From Bradyrhizobium barranii subsp. barranii (GTDB taxonomy: Bacteria; Pseudomonadota; Alphaproteobacteria; Rhizobiales; Xanthobacteraceae), in assembly GCF_017565645.3 (NCBI RefSeq), contig NZ_CP086136.1, forward strand, positions 6,927,501 through 6,991,500: DNA of 64,000 nt. Reading direction: 5' to 3'. Of the stretch, positions 28,377-37,545 are shown one piece after another (positions within the stretch are counted from its first letter, which is position 1; each line of letters begins with the position of its first letter). The translations under genes were made by a program, and so were the position numbers. The notes under the pieces were generated by a model. It did no database searches and was not told the origin of the DNA. It saw only the letters and a list, made by a program, of their open reading frames with translations.

Positions 28377-30280
28377 CTACGCCTGCACCACCTCGTGCCG
28401 CATCACGAATGGATCGAGCAGCGTGTGCACCTCGCCAGCGACGAGTTCGTGCTGGTCTGCCGGCAGGCCCGCGAGCGTCACAGTGGCGATCGAGCCGTGG
28501 CTGCCATGCGCGCCGACCTTCACCTTGCAGTCGATGCCGCGCGCGATGATCGGCGACAGCACCTTGGTGAACACGCGCTGCGCGGCATCCCAGCGCAGCT
28601 GTGGCTTGAACACCTTGCCGACGCCGGTCACCGGCATCGGATCGATCGGAATGACCTGCACCGGAACGGCCGCGCGCTCCGGCGTTCGCGCACCCAGGAC
28701 TCGAGCTCGCCCGGCTGAATGGTCGCGCCCGGCTTCAGCTGCACATAAGCGACCGGCAATTCACCGGCATAGGCGTCGGGCTGGCCAACCACGGCGGCGA
28801 AGCCGACGGCGGGATGGCGAAACATGATCTCTTCGATCGGCGCCGGATCGATATTGTGGCCACCGCGGATCACGAGATCCTTGGCGCGGCCGGTGATCCA
28901 GAGGTAGCCGTCGGCATCGAGACGTCCGAGGTCGCCGGAGTTGACCCAGACCTCGTCGACGAACGCGCCCTTGTTGTGCTCGTCGTTGAGATAGCCGCCG
29001 AACACGCCGGGCCCGGCCATGATGACGACGCCGATCTCGTCGGCTGCGCAGTCGCGGATCAGGCGGCCGTCAGCATCGAGCTGCACAATGCGCACGCGCG
29101 CGTAAGGCATGGGAAGGCCGACCGAGCCGAGCCGGATCGGCCGGCTGGGATAAGCGAGCGTGTGCACGCTCGAGGTCTCGGTCATGCCGTAGACCTCGAC
29201 CACCGGCAGCTTCAGCTTCTCCTGGATCGCCGAGCCGACGGCGACGGGAATCGCCGAGCCGCCGCCGGCGGCATATTTCAGGCTGGAGATGTCCGCATTG
29301 CCTTGCGGCACCGCAAGCGTCGCCGCCAGCACCGTCGGCACGCTCGACAGCGCCTCGGGCTTGAAGCGCTCCACCAGCCCCCAGATGTTCTTCACCGAAT
29401 TCGGGTTGCGCCAGCCGCTCGGCGACAGCACGACCAATGAGCCGCCGGCGGACAGCGTCAGCAACACCTGCGTCAGCGATCCCCCGACGTGGAATAGCGG
29501 CATGCCGAACAGCATGTTGGCGCCGGGCTTCGACTTCAGCAGCAGATTGAGCGCCCAGGCCTGATAGACCTGATTGGCGTGGGTGTGCCGCACGAGCTTC
29601 GGCGTGCCGGTGGTGCCGCCGGTGTGGAAATAGGCCGCGATGTCGCCACCCGGAATCTTGCGCCCGCTGATAAGCCGGTCGGACGGCTGCTGCTTGATCA
29701 GATCGTTGAAGGCGAAGATGCCCTTGTCCGGATCGCCTCCGCCGAACACCTGCACGATCGCCTTGAGATGTTTCAGCTGCGGGCGGATCTGCTCGACCTT
29801 CTGCCAGATGTCGGTGCCCGGCATCGGTCCGAGCGCAACCAGAACCTTGGTGTTCGCGGCCTCAAGGATCTCCGCGATCTGGTGCGGCTCAAGCAGCGGA
29901 TTGACGGGATTGGCGATGCCCGCGGCCTCGGCGCCGAACAGCGTCACGAAGGCGTCGGGCACCAGCGGCAGCATGAAGCTGACGACGTCGCCCTTCTCGA
30001 CGCCGAGCGCGTGAAACATGTTGGCGGCCTGCGTGACGCGCGCGACGAAATCGCGATAGGTGACCACGAGCGGCGTATCGGCCGGATCGGCGTTTTGCAG
30101 GAACTGGATCGCGGCCCCGTCGGGGTTGCGCGCCGCACCGAGCCTGATGGCGTCATAGGTGCTCTCGGCCGCGACGCGATCGGCGTAAGGGACCTGCTCG
30201 AAGGCCCGGACCTCTGCGTCCGTCGCGAAGTCCGGATAGTCGTTGCCGATGAACCGATCGAGCGCGTGGATGCCCGCCAT
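28377..30280 (-). pseudogene. Acyl-CoA synthetase (AMP-forming), interrupted by a frameshift near the C-terminus
   Basis: Together two frames encode an ANL-superfamily ligase of about 635 residues that would activate a carboxylic acid to its CoA ester. The first frame (from ATG 30280) has the AMP motif TGGTTGTPKLVRHTH, YGMTETSS, NSGDLGRLDADGYLWITGRA and ends out of frame at 28628. Homology resumes in the next frame at VPVQVIPIDPMPVTGVGKVF, which contains the catalytic lysine, and ends at 28377. One base seems to be missing at about 28678-28686. If real, the enzyme lacks its catalytic lysine and is dead. GGAGG lies upstream of the start. Acid substrate unknown. Confidence 0.85.
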
Positions 30281-30527
30281 GGAATTCCGTCCTCCCTCAG
30301 ATGCATTTCCCCGCCCCCTGTCTTTTGACATTTTGGTCGGCGAGGCGTCGACCGATAGCCGATCGAGCGCGGACAGAATGATGGATGATTGAGCGTTCGT
30401 CCATGGCCGAACGGCTACGGCCGTAGCACGCGTCTTCGAGGCCATTGAACCTCCCCGCCCGATCCGGGGACCAAGAACATGCATCGGACTCCCCTGCCAG
30501 CGTCCTGCCGCAAGACTTGAGGAAATC

Positions 30528-31640
30528 ATGACCACGCCCCCGCGGGATCGCGTCACACGGCTGATTGTCGCGCTCGCCGTGACCTCGGCGATCATGACTT
30601 CAGCGGTCATGATTTCGGCGATCATCCTGCCTCGCGCGGCACTCGCCGAGGACGGCCAGTTCGACAAGATGCGTGCCAGGATCGCCGCCTTCGTCGCCGA
30701 CAAGATGGAGAAGCTGGGCGGCTCGCGCATTATCTACAAGGTCGATACCGACGGTTTGCGCGAAAGCGTCGTCACGGATTTGCGCGACGATGTCTACAAG
30801 ACCCTGCGCGAGGGCAAGATCGCCTTCTCCGGTCTTGCGATCCGCGACGCCGGCGTGGAGGTGAAGATCGCGGATGCCAAGGGCCGCGAACAGCTCGCAC
30901 GCAAGCTCGCGTCGGCCGCGGAGGGATTGCCGTCGCATGCGCTCACGGTGACCGATGGCGGCGACGGACTGGTCAGGCTCGCGCCGACCGATGCCGCATC
31001 CGCGGCCCGGCTGCGCGATCTCGTCGAAGATTCCATCGCCATGATCGAGCAGCGCCTCAAGGATGCCGGCATCAACCTCGCCGGCGTCCTGCCGGATGGC
31101 ACGGATCGCATCCGCATTTTCATCCCGGGTATGATGGAGCCCGCCCGCGTGACCGCGGTCTTCGCCGGGAAGGTCAAGGTCAGCTTCCGCCTGATCGACG
31201 TCTCGATGCCGGCGGAGCAGGCGCAATCCGGCACGCCGCCCACGGGCACCGAGGTCCTGCCCGGCTTCAAGGACGAGCGCCATTACCTAGTCGCCAAGGA
31301 CAGCGCGCTCGACGGCGACGACATCAGCTATGCCGGCCCGGGATTTGCCAGCGGCACGAAAGACCCGATCGCCTCGTTCCGCTTCAACGGCCGCGGCACG
31401 CGGCGCTTTGCCCACGTCACCGAGGAGAACATCGGAAGGCCCTTCGCCATCGTGCTCGACGGCAAGGTGATCTCCGCCCCCGTGATCCGCGAGCCCATCA
31501 CCGGCGGTTCGGGCCAGATCTCCGGCAATTTCACCCTGGAGGAAGCCAATAGCGTCGCGATGCTGCTGCGCGCCGGTTCGCTGCCGGGGCACCTCGACCT
31601 CGTCGAGCAGCAGGTCGTGCAGCCCGCCGCCAAGCCGTAA
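30528..31640 (+). CDS. SecD-like periplasmic protein without the channel domain
   Basis: A 370-residue exported protein. Residues 1-42 form a signal or anchor (LIVALAVTSAIMTSAVMIS). The rest corresponds to the periplasmic P1 part of SecD: IIYKVDTDGLRESVV, a VSFRLIDVSMP core repeat and, near the end, FAIVLDGKVISAPVIREP and SVAMLLRAGSLPG, all typical of SecD. The six membrane helices and second half of SecD that should follow are missing; the protein stops at LVEQQVVQ. It is therefore a free-standing SecD-domain protein rather than a translocase subunit. GAGGAAATC precedes the start. Confidence 0.8.
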   Translation: MTTPPRDRVTRLIVALAVTSAIMTSAVMISAIILPRAALAEDGQFDKMRARIAAFVADKMEKLGGSRIIYKVDTDGLRESVVTDLRDDVYKTLREGKIAFSGLAIRDAGVEVKIADAKGREQLARKLASAAEGLPSHALTVTDGGDGLVRLAPTDAASAARLRDLVEDSIAMIEQRLKDAGINLAGVLPDGTDRIRIFIPGMMEPARVTAVFAGKVKVSFRLIDVSMPAEQAQSGTPPTGTEVLPGFKDERHYLVAKDSALDGDDISYAGPGFASGTKDPIASFRFNGRGTRRFAHVTEENIGRPFAIVLDGKVISAPVIREPITGGSGQISGNFTLEEANSVAMLLRAGSLPGHLDLVEQQVVQPAAKP

Positions 31641-31899
31641 GGCTGGTCGCCCTGCGCCCCGCCCCGTCGGGGCGCCACGGTCCACGACGCCGAAGCCCGC
31701 GCCCCGGGGGGCCCGAATCACGGGCGCGCGACGGCCATGCGCACAACCAACGGGCAATTGCCGAAACGCCCGATCAGGCTAAAATTTGCCTCTTGCGGCA
31801 TGGCGGCCGAAGGCTTCATTTCAAGCGGTCGTCATTCGATTTCGGCTATACGTGTCGAGCATACCGACCAGGACTGAAGGCCTTACGCGGGGTTAGTAC
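31641..31899. other. Intergenic region between SecD-like and CNB genes
   Basis: The 259 bases after the SecD-like stop contain a short GC hairpin (31660-31674) that may help termination but has no T-run. Otherwise there is only the 5' region of the CNB protein. No RNA gene or coding frame with support was seen. Confidence 0.4.
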
Positions 31900-32706
31900 A
31901 TGCCGTCCGGCAGCGCAGACATTTCCTCGATCCTCGACCGCATTCTGGATGCGGCGACGGACAACCTCAGGATCGCAAAGATCCTGGTCCAGATGGGCCT
32001 CGATCCCAACAACGTCACCTACGACGCGATCTTCAACCGGTTGCTGGAGATCTTTGTCCAAAACATTACGCTGGCCAATCTGTTCGCCGCGGTCGGCGCC
32101 GGCTTCTTCGTCGCCACCCTCCTGATGCGGACGATGGTGCCGCTGCGCGTCGCCAACATGGTCGGCTGTGCATTCTTCGCCGTTTTCGGCGCGCTCTCGG
32201 CCAACGTCTCGACCTTCCTCCTCTATCTGTTGCTGCTTCCGATCAACGCCCTGCGCCTGCGGCAGATGCTCAAGCTGGTCAAGAAGGCGCGCCATGCGGC
32301 CGAAGGCGACATGTCGATCGAGTGGCTCAAGCCGTTCATGACCGAGCGCAGATATCGCAGTGGCGATACGCTCTTCAAACTGGGCGATCCCGCCAAGGAG
32401 ATGCTCCTCACGGTCACCGGCAAGTTCCTGGTCAAGGAGATCAATGTGGAGATCGGGCCCGGAGCTCTCATGGGAGAGCTCGGCTTCCTCACGCCGGACA
32501 ACCGGCGCACCGGAACGATCGAATGCGTCGAGGACGGACAGGTGCTGACGATCACCTATGACCGCTTGCTCGAGATTTATTTTCAGGACCCGCAGTTCGG
32601 CTATTACTTCCTGGTGCTGACCAGCCAGCGCCTGCTGCAAAACATCGACCGCTTGCAGAAGCAGCTGGCGAGCGAGCGGTCAACGACCACGAACCGGATC
32701 GCGTGA
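31900..32706 (+). CDS. Membrane protein with C-terminal cyclic nucleotide-binding domain
   Basis: A 268-residue protein. After a polar head (1-50) come two or three membrane helices (about 52-75, 83-105 and 105-120: NMVGCAFFAVFGALSANVST), then a cyclic-nucleotide-binding (cAMP receptor-like) domain at about 145-255, with RYRSGDTLFKLGDPAKEM, GPGALMGELGFLTPDNRR and LTITYDRLLEIYFQDP. The helix-then-CNB arrangement is that of Popeye-domain-like proteins and of ion-channel regulators, though no pore is seen. Ligand (cAMP or cGMP) and output are not known. Confidence 0.85.
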   Translation: MPSGSADISSILDRILDAATDNLRIAKILVQMGLDPNNVTYDAIFNRLLEIFVQNITLANLFAAVGAGFFVATLLMRTMVPLRVANMVGCAFFAVFGALSANVSTFLLYLLLLPINALRLRQMLKLVKKARHAAEGDMSIEWLKPFMTERRYRSGDTLFKLGDPAKEMLLTVTGKFLVKEINVEIGPGALMGELGFLTPDNRRTGTIECVEDGQVLTITYDRLLEIYFQDPQFGYYFLVLTSQRLLQNIDRLQKQLASERSTTTNRIA

Positions 32707-32719
32707 CCGGCGCCGCGGC

Positions 32720-33361
32720 TCAGCTCAGCAGCAGCGCCATTCCCGGATCGCCCTTCTCCATCGCGCGCCGGTAGGCCGGGCGGGCACCGACGCGGCCGAG
32801 ATATTTGATCACATTCGGGCAGCGCGACAGGTCATAGGGCTGGAAGTAGCGCATCGTGGTGAGCGAGAAGCCCATCATGATGTCGGCGGTGGTGAAGGTC
32901 TCGCCCGCCAGATATTCGGCGTCGCGAGCACGTGCATCGACCAGGTCGAAGGCGCGGTCGGTACGCCCTCTGCTCGCGACCAGCATCGGATTGTCCTCGG
33001 CGAGCTTGAGCCGGTTCAGGATCATCAGCCGGCCCATGCCGGCCTGCAGCGTGCCGTTGGCGAAGTGAAACCAATACAGGAACTGCGCGAAATCAGGATG
33101 ATCAGGACGGAGCGCAAGGCGCCCGTCGCCGTATTTGGCCATGATGTAATCGACGATGGCGCCGGACTCGGCGAGCACGAGGTCGCCGTCGGTGATGACG
33201 GGCGCGCTCCCGATCGGGTGCAGCGCCTTGTAGTCGGGCGGCGCCAGCATGGTGACGGAATCGCGCGCGTAGCGCTTCAGTTCGTAGGGAATTCCCAGTT
33301 CCTCGCAGAGCCAGACGATGCGCTCGGATTGCGACTTGCCGAGATGGTGGACGGTGAGCAT
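32720..33361 (-). CDS. Glutathione S-transferase
   Basis: A 213-residue cytosolic GST. The thioredoxin-like N-terminal half starts LTVHHLGKSQSERIVWL, with the cis-Pro region IGSAPVITDGDLVLAESGAI (the E-S-x-A-I glutathione motif). The C-terminal helical half contains the N-capping box ETFTTADIMMGFSL. Substrate class cannot be assigned. It converges with the CNB-domain gene, whose stop is 13 bases away. Confidence 0.93.
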   Translation of the reverse strand: MLTVHHLGKSQSERIVWLCEELGIPYELKRYARDSVTMLAPPDYKALHPIGSAPVITDGDLVLAESGAIVDYIMAKYGDGRLALRPDHPDFAQFLYWFHFANGTLQAGMGRLMILNRLKLAEDNPMLVASRGRTDRAFDLVDARARDAEYLAGETFTTADIMMGFSLTTMRYFQPYDLSRCPNVIKYLGRVGARPAYRRAMEKGDPGMALLLS

Positions 33362-33412
33362 GGCGTCTCCTGCGACCGTGAGTTGGACCTGCCGCGACGC
33401 CGCATCTTAACC

Positions 33413-33491
33413 CGTCATTGCGAGCGCAGCGAAGCAATCCAGACTGCGACCGCGGAAAGACTCTGGATTGCTTCGCTGCGCTCGCAATGAC
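33413..33491. repeat. Palindromic intergenic repeat (CGTCATTGCGAGCG type)
   Basis: The sequence CGTCATTGCGAGCGCAGCGA at the left end pairs with its reverse complement at the right end around a central hairpin. A second copy of the same family lies at 51011-51097, and the motif is well known in Bradyrhizobium intergenic spaces. Confidence 0.75.
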
Positions 33492-33526
33492 AATGGGGAG
33501 AGAGCATGCCCTGACACTTTGCTCGC

Positions 33527-33655
33527 GTGCCCCGGACGCAGCGCAGCACGAAGTGATGCGCTGCAGAGCCGGGGCCCATGTTGCGGTCGGTACCGTGGCC
33601 TCCTGGGTCCCGGCTCTGCGCAGCAGCGTTGCACGCTGCAGCGCGTCCGGGACAC
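33527..33655. repeat. Intergenic inverted repeat (GTGCCCCGGACGC type)
   Basis: GTGCCCCGGACGC at 33527-33539 and its near reverse complement at the right end (around 33643-33655) enclose further GC-rich inverted segments. It directly follows the previous repeat and fills the gap between two convergent or co-directional genes. No coding sense. Confidence 0.65.
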
Positions 33656-33660
33656 GAGAC

Positions 33661-34212
33661 CTACCCCGCCTCGTCCGCCACCATCCGCGCCACGACGCGG
33701 TCGCGGCGGATGAAGTGGTGCCAGAGGGCAGCGACCACGTGAATCGCGATCAGCGCCAGCAGCACATAGGCAAAAAGGATGTGGCGGTCCTCATAGGCGC
33801 CCGCCGCCGCACGGTCGGGAGAGGTGAATTGCGGCACGTGAAACAGGCCGAAGAAGTCGGAATAATCCGGCGTACGCGCGCCGGAATGCGCCCAGCCCAG
33901 CATCGCGACCAGGATGACCACGAGATAGAGCGCGCCGTGGCTGATATGGGCCGCGATCTTCTGCCAGCGCGAGGTTTCGGGCGGCATCGCGGGCGTCGGG
34001 TTGACGGCGCGCCAAGCCAGGCGCAGCACGGTCAGCAGCAGGATCACATAGCCGATATCGGCGTGGATCGAGCGGTAAAAGAAGCGGTCGGGACGCGCCG
34101 GGATGTGGTTCATCCACCAGCCGAAGCCGATCATGGCGAGGATGGCCAGCGCCAAAATCCAGTGCAGCCACCGGGAAACGCTGCCCCAGCCGTTACTGGT
34201 ATTTCTGATCAT
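33661..34212 (-). CDS. Cytochrome b561 family protein
   Basis: A 183-residue four-helix membrane protein. The haem-ligating histidines are in VSRWLHWILALAIL, FYRSIHADIGYVILL, AHISHGALYLVVI and AIHVVAALWHHFI, the spacing of the bacterial b561 (cybB-like) family that oxidises quinol and passes electrons in the inner membrane. ATG 34212 has GGAGA 7 bases upstream; earlier in-frame ATGs are unsupported. The role in the cell is not fixed by context. Confidence 0.9.
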   Translation of the reverse strand: MIRNTSNGWGSVSRWLHWILALAILAMIGFGWWMNHIPARPDRFFYRSIHADIGYVILLLTVLRLAWRAVNPTPAMPPETSRWQKIAAHISHGALYLVVILVAMLGWAHSGARTPDYSDFFGLFHVPQFTSPDRAAAGAYEDRHILFAYVLLALIAIHVVAALWHHFIRRDRVVARMVADEAG

Positions 34213-34381
34213 GTCGGCTCTCCGGAGTTTTGCGGATATGTCCCCGTCCGCAGCGCAGCTGCTGATAGCGGGAACTTGCGGCAACCGTGAAATTGAATCG
34301 TTCCAAATTGGTCCCAAACGGCCCCGCCGCAAAACCGCCCCAAAAACCGAATGGTAACCATGGTGCCCTTAAGGTAGCGAC

Positions 34382-35179
34382 GTGACCTATTCTCCGACGA
34401 TCCTGGTGTTCGATTCCGGCCTTGGCGGACTCACGGTGCTCCGCGAGGTCGTGGCCGCGCGCCCGGACGCGCATTTTGTCTATGTCGCCGACGATGCCTT
34501 CTTCCCCTATGGCCACCACAGCGAGGACGAGATCATCGCCCGTGTCGTGCCGCTGATGGGCGAACTGATTGGCACGCACGATCCTGACCTCGTCGTCATC
34601 GCCTGCAACACGGCGTCCACCCTGGTCCTATCTCACTTGCGCGCCGCTTATTCCCTGCCCTTCGTCGGCACCGTGCCGGCGATCAAGCCCGCCTGCGCGC
34701 AGTCGAAGAGCCGCCGCGTCTCGGTGCTCGGCACCAAGGGCACGGTGAAGCGCGAATACACCAAGGCGCTGATCCGCGATTTCGCGCTGGGTTGCGAGGT
34801 GACATTGGTCGGCTCGCCCGAGCTCGCCTCGCTGGCAGAAGCCGCGCTCAGCGGCCATCCGATCAGCGACGGCGACATCCTCGCCGAACTCGCCCCCTGC
34901 TTCGTCGGTGATCCCGCGGACGCGACATCGCGCACCGACACCGTGGTGCTCGCCTGCACGCACTATCCGCTGCTGCTCGACCGGATGAAGACGCTCGCGC
35001 CCTGGCCGGTCGAATGGATTGACCCCGCGCCCGCCATCGCCCGCCGCGTCTCCGACCTGCTCGGCGCGCAAATCGGCGGCATCGCGCAGTCCGGCGCCGA
35101 GATGATCTTCACCTCGAACCGCGTGCATGGGCTTTCGGCCACGCTGACGCCGTTCTTCGGCGGACGCGCACTGGTCTGA
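34382..35179 (+). CDS. murI: Glutamate racemase
   Basis: Makes D-glutamate for peptidoglycan from L-glutamate. The 265-residue protein has FDSGLGGLTVLREV at the front, the two catalytic cysteines C75 (VVIACNTAST) and C192 (VLACTHYPLL), and the aspartate D11. It starts with GTG 34382 after the AAGGTAGC ribosome site. It lies alone between the b561 gene and an aldolase. Confidence 0.95.
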   Translation: MTYSPTILVFDSGLGGLTVLREVVAARPDAHFVYVADDAFFPYGHHSEDEIIARVVPLMGELIGTHDPDLVVIACNTASTLVLSHLRAAYSLPFVGTVPAIKPACAQSKSRRVSVLGTKGTVKREYTKALIRDFALGCEVTLVGSPELASLAEAALSGHPISDGDILAELAPCFVGDPADATSRTDTVVLACTHYPLLLDRMKTLAPWPVEWIDPAPAIARRVSDLLGAQIGGIAQSGAEMIFTSNRVHGLSATLTPFFGGRALV

Positions 35180-35240
35180 CCTTGCGCCTCGACGGCGCGC
35201 TGCTAGGTTTCGCCGTCGCCATCTTCGCAGGTTCATCCCC

Positions 35241-36014
35241 ATGCCGGTCCCCGCAACGCCGCTCAATCGCCTCCGCCAATTGTGGAGCGAAGGGCGCCCC
35301 GCCTTCGGCGCAATCGCGACAATCCCGAGCGTGCAGACCGTACAGATCATGGCGCGCTCGCTCGACTGGATCATCGTCGATCTCGAGCATGGCCCGATTG
35401 GCTTGACCGAAGCGCATGCGATGATTGCGGCCACGACAGGCACGCCATGCACGCCCCTGGTGCGGATCGCGGCTAACGAGCCGTGGCTTGCGAAAGCGCC
35501 GATGGACATCGGCGCCTTCGGCATCAATTTCCCGATGATCACCAATCGCGCCGAAGCCGAGAAGGCGGTGCGCAGCGTGCGCTATCCGCCGCGCGGCGAT
35601 CGTCTCTGGGGTCCGTTCCACGCGCCGTTCCGCTGGGGCCAGTCGATGCCGGACTACATGGCCGGTGCCGACGACGAGATGATCTGCATGATCACCATCG
35701 AGCATGTCGAGGCCGTCAATCGCATCGACGAGATCATGGCGACGCCGGGCATCGACGTCGCGGTGATCGGCCCCGGCGATCTCGCGACGTCCATCAACAA
35801 GCGCGGGCAGATGGACGATCCGGAATTGCTGGAGCTGGTCGCCCGCGCCGAGGCCGGCATCCTCAAAAGCGGCGTGCCGATCGGCGGCGTCGCCCGCACC
35901 GCAGACCAGGCCAACGCCCTGGTCGACCGCGGTTATCGCGCGATCGCGCTGGGTTTCGACTGGTCGCTGTTCCAGCGCGGCATCATGGCGGCGTTCGAGG
36001 GAATCAAGCGCTGA
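35241..36014 (+). CDS. HpcH/HpaI family aldolase/citrate lyase-type enzyme
   Basis: A 257-residue TIM-barrel class II aldolase. Family motifs are IIVDLEHGPIG (D47, E49, H50), RYPPRGDRLWGP, MICMITIEHVEAV (metal Glu) and VAVIGPGDLATS (metal Asp). It would cleave or form 2-keto-3-deoxy-type acids with pyruvate or a related carbonyl; the exact substrate is unknown. Upstream murI ends 61 bases away; a small cupin gene follows after 69 bases on the same strand. Confidence 0.9.
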   Translation: MPVPATPLNRLRQLWSEGRPAFGAIATIPSVQTVQIMARSLDWIIVDLEHGPIGLTEAHAMIAATTGTPCTPLVRIAANEPWLAKAPMDIGAFGINFPMITNRAEAEKAVRSVRYPPRGDRLWGPFHAPFRWGQSMPDYMAGADDEMICMITIEHVEAVNRIDEIMATPGIDVAVIGPGDLATSINKRGQMDDPELLELVARAEAGILKSGVPIGGVARTADQANALVDRGYRAIALGFDWSLFQRGIMAAFEGIKR

Positions 36015-36083
36015 ACGAGCCGATCGCGGCCTTGCCGGGAACTGCGACGCTGCTAGGGTCGGCGGTTCCAGGGAGGAAGAACC

Positions 36084-36467
36084 ATGCTCAAAAAGACTTT
36101 GCTCGCTCTCGCCTTCACCAGCCTCGCCGTTGCGGCCTTCGCCCAGCAGACCGGCATCAAGCGGACCCCACTGCAGAAGGTCGAATTTCCCGACGGCTAC
36201 AACACCGTCACCGCCATCGCAGAGGTCCCGGCGGGCGGCGCGGCCGGACGCCATACCCATCCTGGGGTCGAAACCGGCTACGTGCTCGAAGGCGAGCTGA
36301 ATCTCCTCATCGACGGCCAGCCGGAGAAAACCCTGAAAGCCGGGGATTCCTACCAGATCCCGGCAGGCGTCGTGCACGACGCCAAGGCTCATGGCGACAA
36401 GGCCATGAAAGTGCTTGGAGTTTATATCGTCGACAAGACCAAGCCGCTGGCCTCGCCGGCGCCCTGA
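36084..36467 (+). CDS. Exported cupin-domain protein
   Basis: A 127-residue protein with a Sec signal peptide (residues 1-20, ending AFA) and one cupin barrel. Cupin motif 1 is GRHTHPGVETGYVLEGE, with the metal histidines and glutamate; motif 2 is YQIPAGVVHDAKAHGD. Similar periplasmic cupins have been described, but no substrate is apparent. GGGAGGAAG precedes the ATG at 36084. Confidence 0.88.
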   Translation: MLKKTLLALAFTSLAVAAFAQQTGIKRTPLQKVEFPDGYNTVTAIAEVPAGGAAGRHTHPGVETGYVLEGELNLLIDGQPEKTLKAGDSYQIPAGVVHDAKAHGDKAMKVLGVYIVDKTKPLASPAP

Positions 36468-36573
36468 TGCGGCAAACCGACCGGCCCCAGGCGGGTTGGT
36501 TCGTGCTAGAGCACGCGGCGAGCGGGCCACCCGCTCACTGCACATATTTTAGTCCGCAGGAACCGAAAGACCC

Positions 36574-37341
36574 ATGCGCGGGACGCCCAAGACCATTTCG
36601 CTGCCGCGCCGCCTGATTTGCGACCTCATGCGGGCGTCGATGGACGTGCCATTCGTCTCGCTCTCCCGCCCCCTCAATATCCGCCCCCTGCTGGAGGCGC
36701 GTGCCGGAGCGATGGCGCCCTCCGGCTGGGCCGCAATGTTCGTCAAGGCCTTTGCCCTGGTCGCCAGGGACGAGCCGGTCCTGCGCACCGTCTACGCCAA
36801 ATGGCCCTGGCCGATGCTCTACGAGCTGCCCAATAGCGTGGCGTCGGTGGCGATCGCCCGGGTCCAAGACGGCGAGGAATGCGTGATGCCGCAGCGAATC
36901 GCGGCTCCCGAAGCCATGGCGCTGGCCGCGGTGGACGCCGAAATCCGGCGTGCCAAGACGGCCCCGGTCGAAGAGGTTCCCATGTTCCGCAAGGTCATGC
37001 GGGCCACCCGCCTGCCGCTGCCGCTGCGGCGGCTGTGCTGGGCGGTCGGGCTGAATTTCGGCCGGCAGCGCGGCAACTGGTTCGGCAGTTTTGCCGTGAG
37101 CTCGGTGGCTGCCTATGGCGGCGGCGAGCTCCATCCCATCACGCCGGGCCCGTTCATCGTCAGCTATGGGGTGGTCGAGGGCGACCAGACCATCCATGTC
37201 GTGATCCGCTGGGACCACCGGGTCACCGACGCCGCCCCCATTGCCCGGGTCCTGACCCGGCTGGAACAGGTCCTTAACACTGAAATCGCTGCCGAATTGC
37301 GCGCGGCCGGGCCGAAGCCGATCCGGGCGGTCCGGACATGA
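36574..37341 (+). CDS. 2-oxo acid dehydrogenase acyltransferase-like (catalytic-domain-only) protein
   Basis: A 255-residue protein resembling only the catalytic domain of lipoyl acyltransferases (chloramphenicol acetyltransferase fold). The C-terminal VVIRWDHRVTDAAPIARVL matches the DHRxxDG(A) active-site motif, with T-D in place of V-D-G. The lipoyl and E1/E3-binding domains found in E2 proteins are absent, so this is an independent acyltransferase or a relic. GGAAGGACC-like sequence upstream of ATG 36574 is weak. Confidence 0.7.
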   Translation: MRGTPKTISLPRRLICDLMRASMDVPFVSLSRPLNIRPLLEARAGAMAPSGWAAMFVKAFALVARDEPVLRTVYAKWPWPMLYELPNSVASVAIARVQDGEECVMPQRIAAPEAMALAAVDAEIRRAKTAPVEEVPMFRKVMRATRLPLPLRRLCWAVGLNFGRQRGNWFGSFAVSSVAAYGGGELHPITPGPFIVSYGVVEGDQTIHVVIRWDHRVTDAAPIARVLTRLEQVLNTEIAAELRAAGPKPIRAVRT

Positions 37342-37358
37342 TTTCGGGGCTATTCGCA

Positions 37359-37387
37359 TTGACAGAACGGCCCAAACTCACCTAAAA
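37359..37387 (+). promoter_or_regulatory. Candidate sigma-70 promoter for rpsD
   Basis: TTGACA (37359-37364), a 17-base spacer and CTAAAA (37382-37387) fit the alphaproteobacterial consensus. It lies about 155 bases before the rpsD start. Confidence 0.55.
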
Positions 37388-37521
37388 GCCGCCTGCTCGC
37401 GGGCCGATTTTGGCCCGCGAAGCGTTTCGCGACCCGTGGTCCTCTCCCTTAAAGCTTTGGGGATCGGACCTGTCAGTGCCGGGCCCAGCCCGTCACACAG
37501 GAGGGCGCGTTTCCTCAAACC

Positions 37522-37545
37522 ATGTACCTGAAGAGGACGCGATGA
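37522..37545 (+). other. Seven-codon frame overlapping the rpsD start
   Basis: The frame MYLKRTR ends in TGA at 37543-37545 and overlaps the rpsD ATG as ATGA (37542-37545). Its own ATG has the AGGAGGG at 37499-37505 about 17 bases upstream, too far for efficient initiation. It may be a chance overlap or a coupled leader. Confidence 0.3.
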
